A stretch of 7,229 nucleotides of DNA from Gemmatimonadales bacterium UBA1120 (GCA_002313925.1 DCAZ01000045.1:1-7229), one strand, 5' to 3'. Shown: positions 1 to 6,945, numbered from the stretch's first letter. Translations and numbers: made by a program. Notes: generated by a model not told the origin, from the letters alone.

Positions 1-1785
1 ACCCCTGATCATCGCCATGTGGTAGGCTAGAAGCTGGAGCGGCACGGTCGTCAGAACCGGCTGAAGAAGAGCTATAGTTTGAGGGACACGGATTACGTGG
101 TCGACCTTCCCCTCAAGCTCAGGAGCTTCGTCAGTCACAACGGCAATAATCCTACCGTGCCGGGCCTTAACCTCCTCGATACTCGAAACGACCTTTTGGT
201 AGACCGCATCGCGCGGTGCTAATACGACAACTGGCATGTCTTGGTCAATCAGTGCGATCGGGCCATGCTTCATCTCTGCAGCAGGATATCCCTCTGCATG
301 GATGTAACTCACTTCCTTCAGCTTAAGTGCACCTTCTAGTGCCACTGGAAATTGCAATCCACGGCCTAGATAAAGAAAGTTTCTTGCATCGGCGTATGCT
401 TCGGCTAATCCGCGGATCTCTGCTCCAAGCTCTAGTGCCTTCTCGACCTGCGCCGGAAGCTCTTTGAGCGCCCTAACAATGCCTTCACCTTGCACAACTG
501 AGAGGTGTCGGCGTCGACCCATATTTAGTGTGACCAACGCTAGCGCAACCAGTTGGCTTGTGAATGCCTTGGTTGATGCAACACCGACCTCCGGACCTGC
601 ATGCAGGTAAATACCATAGTCGGTCTCTCGAGCGATTGTTGACCCGACAACATTAACAATGCCCATCGTGGAGACACCCCGATGTTTCGCTTCCCGGAGC
701 GCCGCTAAAGTATCCGCAGTTTCTCCAGATTGGCTGATAGCGAGCACAAGAGTACCATCTTCAAGCACTGGATTCCGGTACCTAAATTCCGAGGCATACT
801 CAACTTCTACTGGTATGCGGGCGAGTTCTTCAATCATGTACTCACCCAGGAGGGCCGCATGCCAACTTGTACCACAAGCTGTGATCACAACGCGCTTTAC
901 CCGGCTTAGATCAGGTTGGTGGTCCGCTATACCACCGAGCCGAGAGTCTCCATCGTCTTCCAGTAATCGGCCACGCATCACATTACGAAGCGACGAAGGT
1001 TGCTCAAAAATCTCCTTGAGCATGAAGTGCTCGTAACCGCCCTTCTCAATCGCTTCAAGGTCCCAGGTAACCTCGTGTGTCGTCCGGCTTACCAGCGCAC
1101 CGTGTAGGTTTTTGATGCGGTAGCCATCCATATCGAGGACCGCGTAATCACCGTCGTCTAGATACACGACATCTCTAGTTAATGCGATCACGGCAGCAGC
1201 ATCTGAGCCAGCCAACATCTCACCGTTCTTGCCAACTCCAATTAGCAGAGGACTACCGTTCCGTGCTATCACAAGCTTACCAGGGTCACGGGAAGAGACC
1301 ACGGCAATACCGTATGTGCCTTCTACCCGCCTTAGTACAGCTGCGACGGCATCCTCAAGCGGCTCTCCTTCAACCCAGAGACGATCTATCAAGTGGACGA
1401 GTGATTCCGTGTCTGTCTCGGAAGTGAAGACATATCCTATTGCTGAAAGTTGCGTTCGAATGTCATTAGCATTCTCGATGATCCCGTTGTGGACCAGTGC
1501 GATATCGCCCTGACTAGAAGTGTGGGGATGTGCATTTTGTTGATTAGGAGCCCCGTGTGTCGCCCAGCGAGTGTGTCCAATCCCGCAGTTACCGGATGGA
1601 GCAGTATCCCGGACTGCCTTCTCAAGCGATGAGAGTTTTCCGGGCCGTTTGACGACCTGAACACCACTCCCGTTCAGAAGCGCAATCCCGGCAGAATCAT
1701 ATCCCCTGTACTCGAGTCTTTTCAGACCTTGCAGTAGAATCGGCCCAGCCTCTTCAGGGCCGACATAACCTATGATGCCACACAT
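1..1785 (-). CDS. glmS: Glutamine--fructose-6-phosphate aminotransferase (isomerizing), C-terminal end cut by window edge
   Basis: GlmS makes glucosamine-6-phosphate and glutamate from fructose-6-phosphate and glutamine in the cytoplasm, the first committed step of UDP-GlcNAc synthesis. I translated the whole frame on the minus strand and found 595 codons with no stop or frameshift. The N-terminal glutaminase domain starts MCGIIGYVG, so Cys2 becomes the catalytic N-terminal cysteine after Met removal. It also shows GHTRWATHG around Trp74 and HNGIIEN. Two sugar-isomerase (SIS) domains follow: ITACGTSWHA, SQSGET and ASTKAFTSQ in the first, then EGALKLKEVSYIHAEGY and EMKHGPIAL (His507, equivalent to the ring-opening histidine) in the second. 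The frame leaves the window at YHMAMIRG, so about 16 residues are missing, including the catalytic lysine of the usual DQPRNLAKSVTVE tail. The start is fixed by the required Cys2 and by a strong GGAGG nine bases upstream. It lies 42 bases after glmM and is probably co-transcribed with it. Confidence 0.97.
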   Translation of the reverse strand, partial: MCGIIGYVGPEEAGPILLQGLKRLEYRGYDSAGIALLNGSGVQVVKRPGKLSSLEKAVRDTAPSGNCGIGHTRWATHGAPNQQNAHPHTSSQGDIALVHNGIIENANDIRTQLSAIGYVFTSETDTESLVHLIDRLWVEGEPLEDAVAAVLRRVEGTYGIAVVSSRDPGKLVIARNGSPLLIGVGKNGEMLAGSDAAAVIALTRDVVYLDDGDYAVLDMDGYRIKNLHGALVSRTTHEVTWDLEAIEKGGYEHFMLKEIFEQPSSLRNVMRGRLLEDDGDSRLGGIADHQPDLSRVKRVVITACGTSWHAALLGEYMIEELARIPVEVEYASEFRYRNPVLEDGTLVLAISQSGETADTLAALREAKHRGVSTMGIVNVVGSTIARETDYGIYLHAGPEVGVASTKAFTSQLVALALVTLNMGRRRHLSVVQGEGIVRALKELPAQVEKALELGAEIRGLAEAYADARNFLYLGRGLQFPVALEGALKLKEVSYIHAEGYPAAEMKHGPIALIDQDMPVVVLAPRDAVYQKVVSSIEEVKARHGRIIAVVTDEAPELEGKVDHVIRVPQTIALLQPVLTTVPLQLLAYHMAMIRG

Positions 1786-1794
1786 GAGTTAAGT

Positions 1795-1799
1795 CCTCC
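1795..1799 (-). promoter_or_regulatory. Shine-Dalgarno site of glmS
   Basis: On the minus strand the sequence reads GGAGG followed by nine bases and then ATG. It is a near-perfect ribosome binding site and supports the start at 1785. It lies inside the 42-base gap after glmM. That gap is too short to hold a glmS ribozyme, and I see no terminator in it, so the two genes are likely one transcript. Confidence 0.8.
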
Positions 1800-1827
1800 G
1801 CAAAATTCTCGTCACATTCACGAACAC

Positions 1828-3213
1828 CTACACAACCCCTTCTAGCAACCCTGCCACATGATCAAGTAGGGCTCTAGCCTGCCCTTCATCCGGAGCTTCC
1901 ACGATGAGACGAACTACCGGTTCCGTTCCAGACGGACGCACATGAAGCCACGTTGAACGATTTTTCCAAGTCAAACGCAATCCATCTGAGTGGTCGACTA
2001 TGGCATCATCTAGATCACCCTCTAGCATCTCATAAGCACGAGGCAGAGCCTCTCGTGGGAACCTAATCTTCTCCTTAACAATGGAGTACGATGGCCAACG
2101 GGCTGCAGCAACTGACGGAGGGCCTCCAACATCGATCAGATGTTGGAGGATCAAGGCAGCAGCTAAGGGAGCATCCCGGGTGTAATGAAGCGCTGGTAGA
2201 ATCACGCCACCGTTACCCTCACCCCCCACAACTGCCCCCTCAATCATCATTTGTTGCGCTACGTTGATTTCACCGACCGGTGCTCGTGTTAGGGGCACAG
2301 AGAAGGCATCAGCTACATCGTCGAGCACCTGGCTGGTTGATAGGTTGGTAACCACGGGCCCAGGGTTCCTCATAAGTATTACCGAAGCAGCAAATGCAAG
2401 AGTGAGATCCTCTCCCATAGCCCTCCCGGTTTCATCTACCAGAGAGAGACGATCAACATCTGGGTCAACGGCAAAACCCACTTCCGAGCCCGTGTCACGA
2501 ACAAGTGTACAGAGCTCAGTGAGATTGGCTGCGGTGGGCTCCGGGTCTCTCGGGAATCTGCCATCAGGATTCATACCGATGGCTTCTACTATGCACCCAA
2601 GCTCAGAGAGCAATTCTGTCATCACTGGGCCTCCGGCGCCATTAACACAATCAAGCGCGACTCGGATACCTCGGCGTTTAATAGCCCCTACATCGACTTC
2701 AGGAAGGGCTAGAATCCCACTCAGATGCCTCTGCCAAGCCTCACGATCTTCAATTACAGGCTCAATAAGGTCCCAGGAGGCTCGCTGTGGATCTTCCTGA
2801 GCAAGAAAGTGATGAAAACGCTCTGATTGCTCTTTCGCGAGAAAGACCCCTTCGCCTGTAACTAGTTTTAGTGCATTCCAGTCAGCTGGGTTATGACTCG
2901 CAGTAATCACGATCCCACCAGAAGCTTCCTCCTGTTCAACAGCCAATAAGAGTGTAGGCGTAGGAACCATACCGAGGTCGACCACCCTAGCTCCTACCGA
3001 CTGGAGACCGGAGATCACCGCTCTACTGAACATTGGGCCAGAGACGCGCGAATCACGCCCGATGTAAATCGGACCACCCGCACTCTCGGTTCTCATGAAA
3101 GAACCGAATGCTGCAGCAATCTGACTCATCAATTCTGGCGTCAAGGGATCCCCTACGCGCCCGCGCACACCCGAGACGCTGACCATGAGATTTGGTGGTA
3201 GGGTAATCGGCAT
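1828..3213 (-). CDS. glmM: Phosphoglucosamine mutase, archaeal/Bacteroidota-type (alpha-D-phosphohexomutase family)
   Basis: The protein interconverts glucosamine-6-phosphate and glucosamine-1-phosphate through a phosphoserine, the step after GlmS. Numbered from the ATG at 3213 it has 461 residues. All four phosphohexomutase signatures are present: SVSGVRG near the start, ITASHNP with catalytic Ser106, the metal-binding loop DPDVDR (250-255) with Asp250, Asp252 and Asp254, the sugar-recognition loop GEGNGG (331-336), and the phosphate-binding RPSGTEP (426-432). Classical bacterial GlmM has DGDxDR and GE(Q/K)SGH instead. GEGNGG is typical of the archaeal-type GlmM group also used in Bacteroidota. 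The neighbouring glmS supports the glucosamine substrate, though a phosphomannomutase/phosphoglucomutase activity cannot be excluded from sequence. Start choice: ATG 3213 has a weak GAGAA five bases upstream. A TTG at 3225 would add four residues (MRTQ) and has no visible ribosome site. An ATG at 3186 would begin just before VSVSGVRG. Confidence 0.92.
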   Translation of the reverse strand: MPITLPPNLMVSVSGVRGRVGDPLTPELMSQIAAAFGSFMRTESAGGPIYIGRDSRVSGPMFSRAVISGLQSVGARVVDLGMVPTPTLLLAVEQEEASGGIVITASHNPADWNALKLVTGEGVFLAKEQSERFHHFLAQEDPQRASWDLIEPVIEDREAWQRHLSGILALPEVDVGAIKRRGIRVALDCVNGAGGPVMTELLSELGCIVEAIGMNPDGRFPRDPEPTAANLTELCTLVRDTGSEVGFAVDPDVDRLSLVDETGRAMGEDLTLAFAASVILMRNPGPVVTNLSTSQVLDDVADAFSVPLTRAPVGEINVAQQMMIEGAVVGGEGNGGVILPALHYTRDAPLAAALILQHLIDVGGPPSVAAARWPSYSIVKEKIRFPREALPRAYEMLEGDLDDAIVDHSDGLRLTWKNRSTWLHVRPSGTEPVVRLIVEAPDEGQARALLDHVAGLLEGVV

Positions 3214-3268
3214 TTGGGTTCTCAAATGGGCTTAGTAGACAAGCACGCAAGTGCCCTGCAACAAGCTT

Positions 3269-3300
3269 AAAAAGGTGACGTACAAAGCGTGATAACGTCA
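3269..3300 (-). repeat. Inverted repeat with T-run upstream of glmM (possible attenuator or operator)
   Basis: A perfect six-base inverted repeat, TGACGT at 3276-3281 and ACGTCA at 3295-3300, is separated by 13 bases, with arm centres 19 bases apart. On the minus strand the second arm is followed by CC and five Ts (3273-3269), so a transcript towards glmM could fold a short hairpin before a U-run, as in an intrinsic terminator or attenuator. The stem is short and the loop long, so the fold is weak. It could equally be a two-half-site protein operator, or chance. Confidence 0.3.
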
Positions 3301-3309
3301 ACGGATGCA

Positions 3310-3315
3310 ATTGTA
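3310..3315 (-). promoter_or_regulatory. Possible -10 box for the glmM-glmS transcript
   Basis: The minus strand reads TACAAT, five of six matches to the TATAAT consensus, about 95 bases before the glmM start. No good -35 hexamer lies 16 to 18 bases upstream, so this is a weak call. If used, transcription would begin close to 3303, just in front of the inverted repeat at 3276-3300. Confidence 0.25.
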
Positions 3316-3317
3316 TG

Positions 3318-3356
3318 ACCGGCTAGCGATCGCCCACCTACTGGCTAGATTGGGCG
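3318..3356 (+). repeat. Cluster of short repeats upstream of the cystathionine gamma-synthase/lyase gene
   Basis: Three short repeat structures overlap here. AC(C/T)GGCTAG occurs at 3318-3326 and 3340-3348, exactly 22 bases apart (about two helical turns). The palindrome GCGATCGC lies at 3326-3333. CGCCCA at 3331-3336 and TGGGCG at 3351-3356 form a perfect inverted repeat with a 14-base spacer. The cluster ends 33 bases before the ATG at 3390, in the promoter or leader region, so it may be a regulator binding site or a small leader hairpin. I recognise no known riboswitch or named operator. Confidence 0.3.
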
Positions 3357-3375
3357 CGGTCCAAATCCGTTCACT

Positions 3376-3383
3376 AGAGGAAG
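3376..3383 (+). promoter_or_regulatory. Shine-Dalgarno site of the cystathionine gamma-synthase/lyase gene
   Basis: AGAGGAAG lies six bases before the ATG at 3390. It is a good purine-rich ribosome binding site and supports that start, which leaves the usual short N-terminal extension before the conserved GTQAVHAG segment. Confidence 0.75.
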
Positions 3384-3389
3384 AATCAT

Positions 3390-4553
3390 ATGAGCGAAGA
3401 GGCTCGCAAAGGCCTTGGTTTCGGTACTCAGGCAGTGCACGCTGGTGTGTCTCCTGAGCCTGTGACCGGCGCTATCATGACCCCGATTTTCCAAACTGCT
3501 ACATATGTTCAGACAAGAGTCGGTGAGCCCAGGAAGGGTAGCTACGACTATGGTCGCACTGCCAATCCAACGCGGGAAGCACTCGAAGCAAGTATCGCGG
3601 TTTTAGAGAATGGATCCTCTGGAGTTGCCTTCTCCTCGGGTCTAGCAGCGATTGAGGCGATCGTGAAGAGGCTTTCAGTAGGCGACCATGTAATCAGTGA
3701 GGAAAATACATACGGTGGAACGACGAGACTTTTTACTAAAATCATGAGCCGGCTGGGCCTCAAGTTCACATTCCTTGACACGCGTGATCCGTCTGAAGTG
3801 GCCAATGCGATACGGGATGAGACAAAGCTCATCCACCTAGAAACGCCGACCAACCCACTGATGCGAATCAGCGATATCCCGAAGCTGGCGAGCCTTGCAC
3901 ATGATGCCGGTGCGCTGCTCTCGGTAGACAATACTTTCGCCTCGCCGTTCAACCAACGTCCTCTGGAGCTTGGCGCTGACTTCACGGTTCATTCCTCTAC
4001 GAAATATCTCAATGGTCATTCTGATGTCATTGGTGGTCTGATTGCATTGCGCGATCCTGAACTAACCGAAGAGTTGCTCTTCATCCGAAAAACGTCCGGT
4101 GCGGTTCCGGGACCAATGGATTGTTGGCTAACCCTCCGCGGTATTAAGACTCTTCATGTGCGAATGCGGCAGCACAACGCGAACGGGCTAGCGGTAGCCA
4201 GATATCTAGAGAATCATCCAGCTGTGGAGAGGGTCTATTATCCAGGCCTTCCATCTCATCCACAGCACACACTCGCTGCTGAGCAGATGGATGGGTTTAC
4301 GGGCATGGTCTCGATTGACCTCGGAACCCTAGAGCGAGCTAAGGCCCTCACAGAACAACTCAGTATTTTTGCGCTTGCTGAAAGCTTAGGCGGGGTAGAG
4401 TCGCTCATAAGCGTTCCGGCTCTCATGACACACGCCTCCGTGCCTGAGGAGCGTCGATTAGCAATGGGGATTAACCCCGGCTTTGTAAGGCTCTCTGTAG
4501 GAATTGAAGAAGAGGTGGACCTCATTCAGGATTTGGACGGCGTACTCGGATAG
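3390..4553 (+). CDS. Cystathionine gamma-synthase / gamma-lyase-type PLP enzyme (trans-sulfuration family)
   Basis: This is a PLP-dependent enzyme of the Cys/Met metabolism family. It either joins an activated homoserine to cysteine (MetB-type) or splits cystathionine to cysteine (MccB/CGL-type), in the cytoplasm. The 387 residues match the usual family length. Visible features in order are GTQAVHAG near the N-terminus, YDYGRTANPTR (Tyr54 and Arg56 bind the neighbouring subunit's PLP phosphate), Tyr108 stacking on the cofactor, ETPTNP, VDNTFASP with Asp180 pairing to the pyridine nitrogen, and SSTKYLNGHSD with Schiff-base Lys205. The C-terminal domain has ESLGGVESL (331-339), MTHASVP, and FVRLSVGIE with the carboxylate-binding Arg367. 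Synthase and lyase share all these residues, so the reaction cannot be settled here. O-acyl-homoserine sulfhydrylase is less likely because of the ESLGGVESL...MTHAS block. It stands alone, divergent from glmM and 169 bases before purD. Confidence 0.93.
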   Translation: MSEEARKGLGFGTQAVHAGVSPEPVTGAIMTPIFQTATYVQTRVGEPRKGSYDYGRTANPTREALEASIAVLENGSSGVAFSSGLAAIEAIVKRLSVGDHVISEENTYGGTTRLFTKIMSRLGLKFTFLDTRDPSEVANAIRDETKLIHLETPTNPLMRISDIPKLASLAHDAGALLSVDNTFASPFNQRPLELGADFTVHSSTKYLNGHSDVIGGLIALRDPELTEELLFIRKTSGAVPGPMDCWLTLRGIKTLHVRMRQHNANGLAVARYLENHPAVERVYYPGLPSHPQHTLAAEQMDGFTGMVSIDLGTLERAKALTEQLSIFALAESLGGVESLISVPALMTHASVPEERRLAMGINPGFVRLSVGIEEEVDLIQDLDGVLG

Positions 4554-4722
4554 CAGGGAGAGAAAAACCTGGCGGAGTAACCCAGAGCGTCACATACCCC
4601 TTATCGGGTTCTAATGACAAATCCCCGATGGAGAGTGACTGCGGGTAGCCTGTGCACATAGATGAAGTAACCCCACTCGCTCACCCCTTTCCATTTTTCC
4701 TCGTGATCGTACACTCCGCCAT
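4554..4722. other. Intergenic region before purD
   Basis: This 169-base gap holds no convincing gene. A six-base inverted repeat, ATCGGG at 4603-4608 and CCCGAT at 4624-4629 with a 15-base loop, could form a weak hairpin in the transcript. It has no T-run on either strand, so I do not call it a terminator. The right end holds a promoter-like sequence listed separately. Confidence 0.5.
4688..4715 (+). promoter_or_regulatory. Possible purD promoter giving a leaderless mRNA
   Basis: TTTCCA (4688-4693, four of six to TTGACA) and TACACT (4710-4715, four of six to TATAAT) are 16 bases apart. A start seven or eight bases after the -10 box would fall at about 4722-4723, on the A of the purD ATG. The region before the ATG has no Shine-Dalgarno sequence, which fits a leaderless transcript. 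Both hexamers are imperfect, so this rests on position as much as on sequence. Confidence 0.35.
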
Positions 4723-6000
4723 ATGCGTATCCTGATTGTAGGAAATGGTGGGCGAGAGCATGCCCTACTCTGGAAGCTTCGTCGTGACGCACCGGCTGCA
4801 TCCTTTTTTGCAACTCAACCTAATGGAGGAATGGTCTCTGATTGTGAGCATCTGGAGATCGAAGCCACTGACGTAGACAGCCTGTCTAGTTGGGCCAGAT
4901 CCAATCAGATCGACTTAACCATCGTCGGACCTGAGGCACCTTTGGCAGCAGGCATAGTGGACCATTTCGAGAAAGTTGGCTTACCGATCTTTGGTCCACA
5001 CGCTAAAGCGGCGCGTATCGAATCGAGTAAGGCATACTCTAAAGAGCTGATGCGGAATGCTGGCATCCCCACAGCTGAACATAGAACGTTCACAGATCTC
5101 TCCACGGCTGAAGCATGGATCCTAAGGCAGGGGGCACCAATTGTAGTGAAGGCCTCAGGGCTTGCTGCTGGAAAAGGAGCTGTAGTCTGCACTACAGAAC
5201 AAGAGGCACTCAGTGCGGTCAGATCAATGCTCGGAGACTTCATTTTTGGTGAAGCTGGCCGAGAAGTTGTGATCGAGGAGTTCCTTGAAGGTGAGGAATT
5301 GTCCGTGTTCGCCCTCACCGACGGTGAACACTCAGTAATCCTTCAGCCGTCTCAAGATCATAAGCGCGTTGGTGAAGGTGATACGGGACCTAACACCGGC
5401 GGAATGGGAGCTTATGCCCCAGTCTCCATCGCGACACCCGAGCTGATGGCAGAAGTAGGTTCCAAGATAATTCAACCTACGCTGCGGGCATTAGCGGAGG
5501 ACGGGTCACCTTTCCAGGGCCTTCTTTATGCCGGCCTAATAAAGACGGAGAGCGGTCTTCAGGTGATTGAGTTCAACTGTCGGTTCGGCGATCCTGAAAC
5601 CCAAGTAGTCCTTCCCCTAATGCAGGACTCGCTCCTAGATCTTATCGCCACGGTAGCAGAAGGTGGCAGGTTACAGCCTGGTGTGGCAGCCGCACGCCCT
5701 GATGTAGCAGTCACAACCGTGGTAGCGTCTGGGGGGTACCCAAGCAGCTACGAAAAGAGCAAGGAAGTCACTATCCCAAGGCAACTCGAATCCGAGAACT
5801 GCATAGTATTCCACGCAGGAACCATGCGCCGGGAAGGGCAGCTCTTAACTTCAGGCGGACGTGTTCTAGCGGTCACAGCCCTAGCGCCCAGTATCAGCGA
5901 AGCGGCTGAGGCCAGTGCGGATGCGGCCGGACAGATTGAATTCGAGGGAGCTTTTCACCGAAGCGATATTGGATGGCGCGAACAGTTACGTCAGGATTAG
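4723..6000 (+). CDS. purD: Phosphoribosylamine--glycine ligase (GAR synthetase)
   Basis: PurD joins phosphoribosylamine and glycine with ATP to give glycinamide ribonucleotide, the second step of purine synthesis in the cytoplasm. The 425 residues fit the family, whose E. coli member has about 430. The start MRILIVGNGGREHAL is the family's N-terminal motif and fixes the ATG. Next come VGPEAPL (68-74), GP-AKAARIESSKAYSKELM (91-110), the ATP-grasp glycine loop KASGLAAGKGAVV (143-155), the EEFLEGEELSV strand (185-195), QDHKRVGEGDTGPNTGGMGAY (211-231) and the metal-binding segment EFNCRFGDPETQ near residue 290. The C-terminal domain shows TTVVASGGYP and FHAGT. One oddity is that the usual APGN(A/G)G near residue 30 reads TQPNGG. 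No Shine-Dalgarno site is visible. No other purine gene is in the window, so purD is apart from a pur operon here. Confidence 0.97.
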   Translation: MRILIVGNGGREHALLWKLRRDAPAASFFATQPNGGMVSDCEHLEIEATDVDSLSSWARSNQIDLTIVGPEAPLAAGIVDHFEKVGLPIFGPHAKAARIESSKAYSKELMRNAGIPTAEHRTFTDLSTAEAWILRQGAPIVVKASGLAAGKGAVVCTTEQEALSAVRSMLGDFIFGEAGREVVIEEFLEGEELSVFALTDGEHSVILQPSQDHKRVGEGDTGPNTGGMGAYAPVSIATPELMAEVGSKIIQPTLRALAEDGSPFQGLLYAGLIKTESGLQVIEFNCRFGDPETQVVLPLMQDSLLDLIATVAEGGRLQPGVAAARPDVAVTTVVASGGYPSSYEKSKEVTIPRQLESENCIVFHAGTMRREGQLLTSGGRVLAVTALAPSISEAAEASADAAGQIEFEGAFHRSDIGWREQLRQD

Positions 6001-6063
6001 CAAGAGTCTTGATGACCACTAGAGTTCACTCGACCATAGATAGGAAGATCGTGGAAGAAGTGG

Positions 6064-6080
6064 TATTCAGACTATTCAGA
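6064..6080 (+). repeat. Short tandem repeat TATTCAGA upstream of mutM
   Basis: TATTCAGA occurs at 6064-6071 and again at 6073-6080, separated by one base. It sits in the 105-base gap between purD and mutM, 26 bases before the GTG start. It could be a paired binding site or part of a promoter, but I see no matching -35 and -10 pair. A single short repeat in AT-rich sequence may be chance. Confidence 0.3.
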
Positions 6081-6105
6081 ATCGCAACACACACCGGGTA
6101 AGCGT

Positions 6106-6945
6106 GTGCCTGAGCTTCCAGAAGCTGAAACTATTGTTCGGGGACTTCGGACCACAATTGTCGGAGAACGAATACGTCGTGTTGAGGTGCTGCACACAGA
6201 TATTCTGCGCCAACCGAAATTGATTTTCTCTAAACGAGTGCGTCTCCGAATAATCAATGGGATTGAGCGTCGAGGTAAAAACGTGCTTCTAGTGCTAAAC
6301 GAGGGTTGGGTCATCAAGGTAAACCTCGGTATGACCGGTCGCCTGCTACCCTTTTCTAGGCCGCCACGTAGCGCGGAACGCCCTGCTCACTCAGCGGTTC
6401 GGCTCCGTTTCTTGAGCGGTGCGCTTCTTGTATTCGATGATACACGTCGCTTCGGTAGCATGGAGGCTCTCACGAGTGCAGAATGGAATGAGCGGTCCAA
6501 TCTAATGGGTCCAGAGCCCCTGGGTTCCACTTATCAAGTATCCCATCTACTTGACGGTTTACAGCGTTCTTCTTCGCCAATCCGGTCGTGGCTCCTCGAC
6601 CAAAAGCGGATCGCAGGTGTTGGAAACATCTATGCAAACGAAGCGCTCTATCTCGCTGACATACATCCCCAAAGGCAATCGCGCAGTGTGACAAAAAATG
6701 AAGCAAAGGCACTATACCGCTCACTAAGAAGTGTTCTAAGGGATGCGATCAAGGCAGGCGGAACTACAATCCAGGATTATCGAAACACCGATGGAGACAA
6801 AGGAGAGTATGCTGGGCAGTTGAGTGTCTACGGTAGAGAGGGCAAGCCGTGCTATAGGTGTAATTCTGGAGTACAGCGTATCGTCTTCAGCAACCGCTCT
6901 GCATTCTATTGCCCATCGTGCCAACCCCGTCGGAGAAATAAATGA
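6106..6945 (+). CDS. mutM: Formamidopyrimidine-DNA glycosylase (Fpg/MutM)
   Basis: MutM removes oxidised purines such as 8-oxoguanine and FapyG from DNA and cuts the abasic site by beta,delta-elimination. The 279 residues show the full set of family residues. Catalytic Pro2 and Glu3 are in PELPEAE, and Lys58 is in RRGKNVLL. NLGMTGR (73-79) carries the void-filling Met76. The RRF triad (114-116) is in DDTRRFG. The helix-two-turn-helix region DQKRIAGVGNIYANEAL contains Asn174. The C-terminal zinc finger has Cys249, Cys252, Cys269 and Cys272, with Arg264 in its tip. The start is the GTG at 6106, because Pro must be residue 2. No clear Shine-Dalgarno is present; the bases before it read CCGGGTAAGCGT. 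The stop overlaps the next gene's ATG as ATGA, so translation of the two is probably coupled. It lies 105 bases after purD and may or may not share its transcript. Confidence 0.97.
   Translation: MPELPEAETIVRGLRTTIVGERIRRVEVLHTDILRQPKLIFSKRVRLRIINGIERRGKNVLLVLNEGWVIKVNLGMTGRLLPFSRPPRSAERPAHSAVRLRFLSGALLVFDDTRRFGSMEALTSAEWNERSNLMGPEPLGSTYQVSHLLDGLQRSSSPIRSWLLDQKRIAGVGNIYANEALYLADIHPQRQSRSVTKNEAKALYRSLRSVLRDAIKAGGTTIQDYRNTDGDKGEYAGQLSVYGREGKPCYRCNSGVQRIVFSNRSAFYCPSCQPRRRNK
6932..6935 (+). promoter_or_regulatory. Shine-Dalgarno site of the M16 protease gene
   Basis: GGAG inside the last codons of mutM lies six bases before the ATG at 6942. It supports that start and independent ribosome loading in addition to coupling through the ATGA overlap. 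Confidence 0.65.

Noticed and set aside
659..1513. Open frames on the plus strand across the left part (for example 659-1036, 1182-1427, 1229-1513)
   Set aside because: They lie antisense inside glmS, whose frame is continuous and carries all family motifs. Their translations are low-complexity and Ser/Arg-rich, with no recognisable domain.
1786..1827. glmS ribozyme/riboswitch before glmS
   Set aside because: The gap to glmM is only 42 bases, far too short for the ribozyme fold, and it holds an ordinary Shine-Dalgarno.
3053..3310. Minus-strand frame of 85 codons overlapping the glmM start
   Set aside because: Most of it is the glmM N-terminal region in another frame; it has no ribosome site and no recognisable domain.
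3226..3389. SAM or other methionine-related riboswitch before the trans-sulfuration gene
   Set aside because: I could not find the paired helices or conserved core of a SAM riboswitch; only short unrelated repeats are present.
4603..4629. Terminator after the trans-sulfuration gene
   Set aside because: The ATCGGG/CCCGAT stem is only six bases with a 15-base loop and has no T-run on either strand.
4614..4661. Fifteen-codon plus-strand frame (ATG at 4614, TAG at 4659) before purD, a possible leader peptide
   Set aside because: It has no Shine-Dalgarno and no run of regulatory codons, and a frame of this length is expected by chance.
4601..4813. Minus-strand frame of 70 codons across the gap before purD
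   Set aside because: It runs into the certain purD start on the other strand and has no ribosome site or recognisable motif.
6088..6108. Hairpin CACAC/GTGTG covering the mutM GTG start
   Set aside because: Only five base pairs form, within a simple CA-repeat sequence; this is too weak and too likely by chance to call regulatory.
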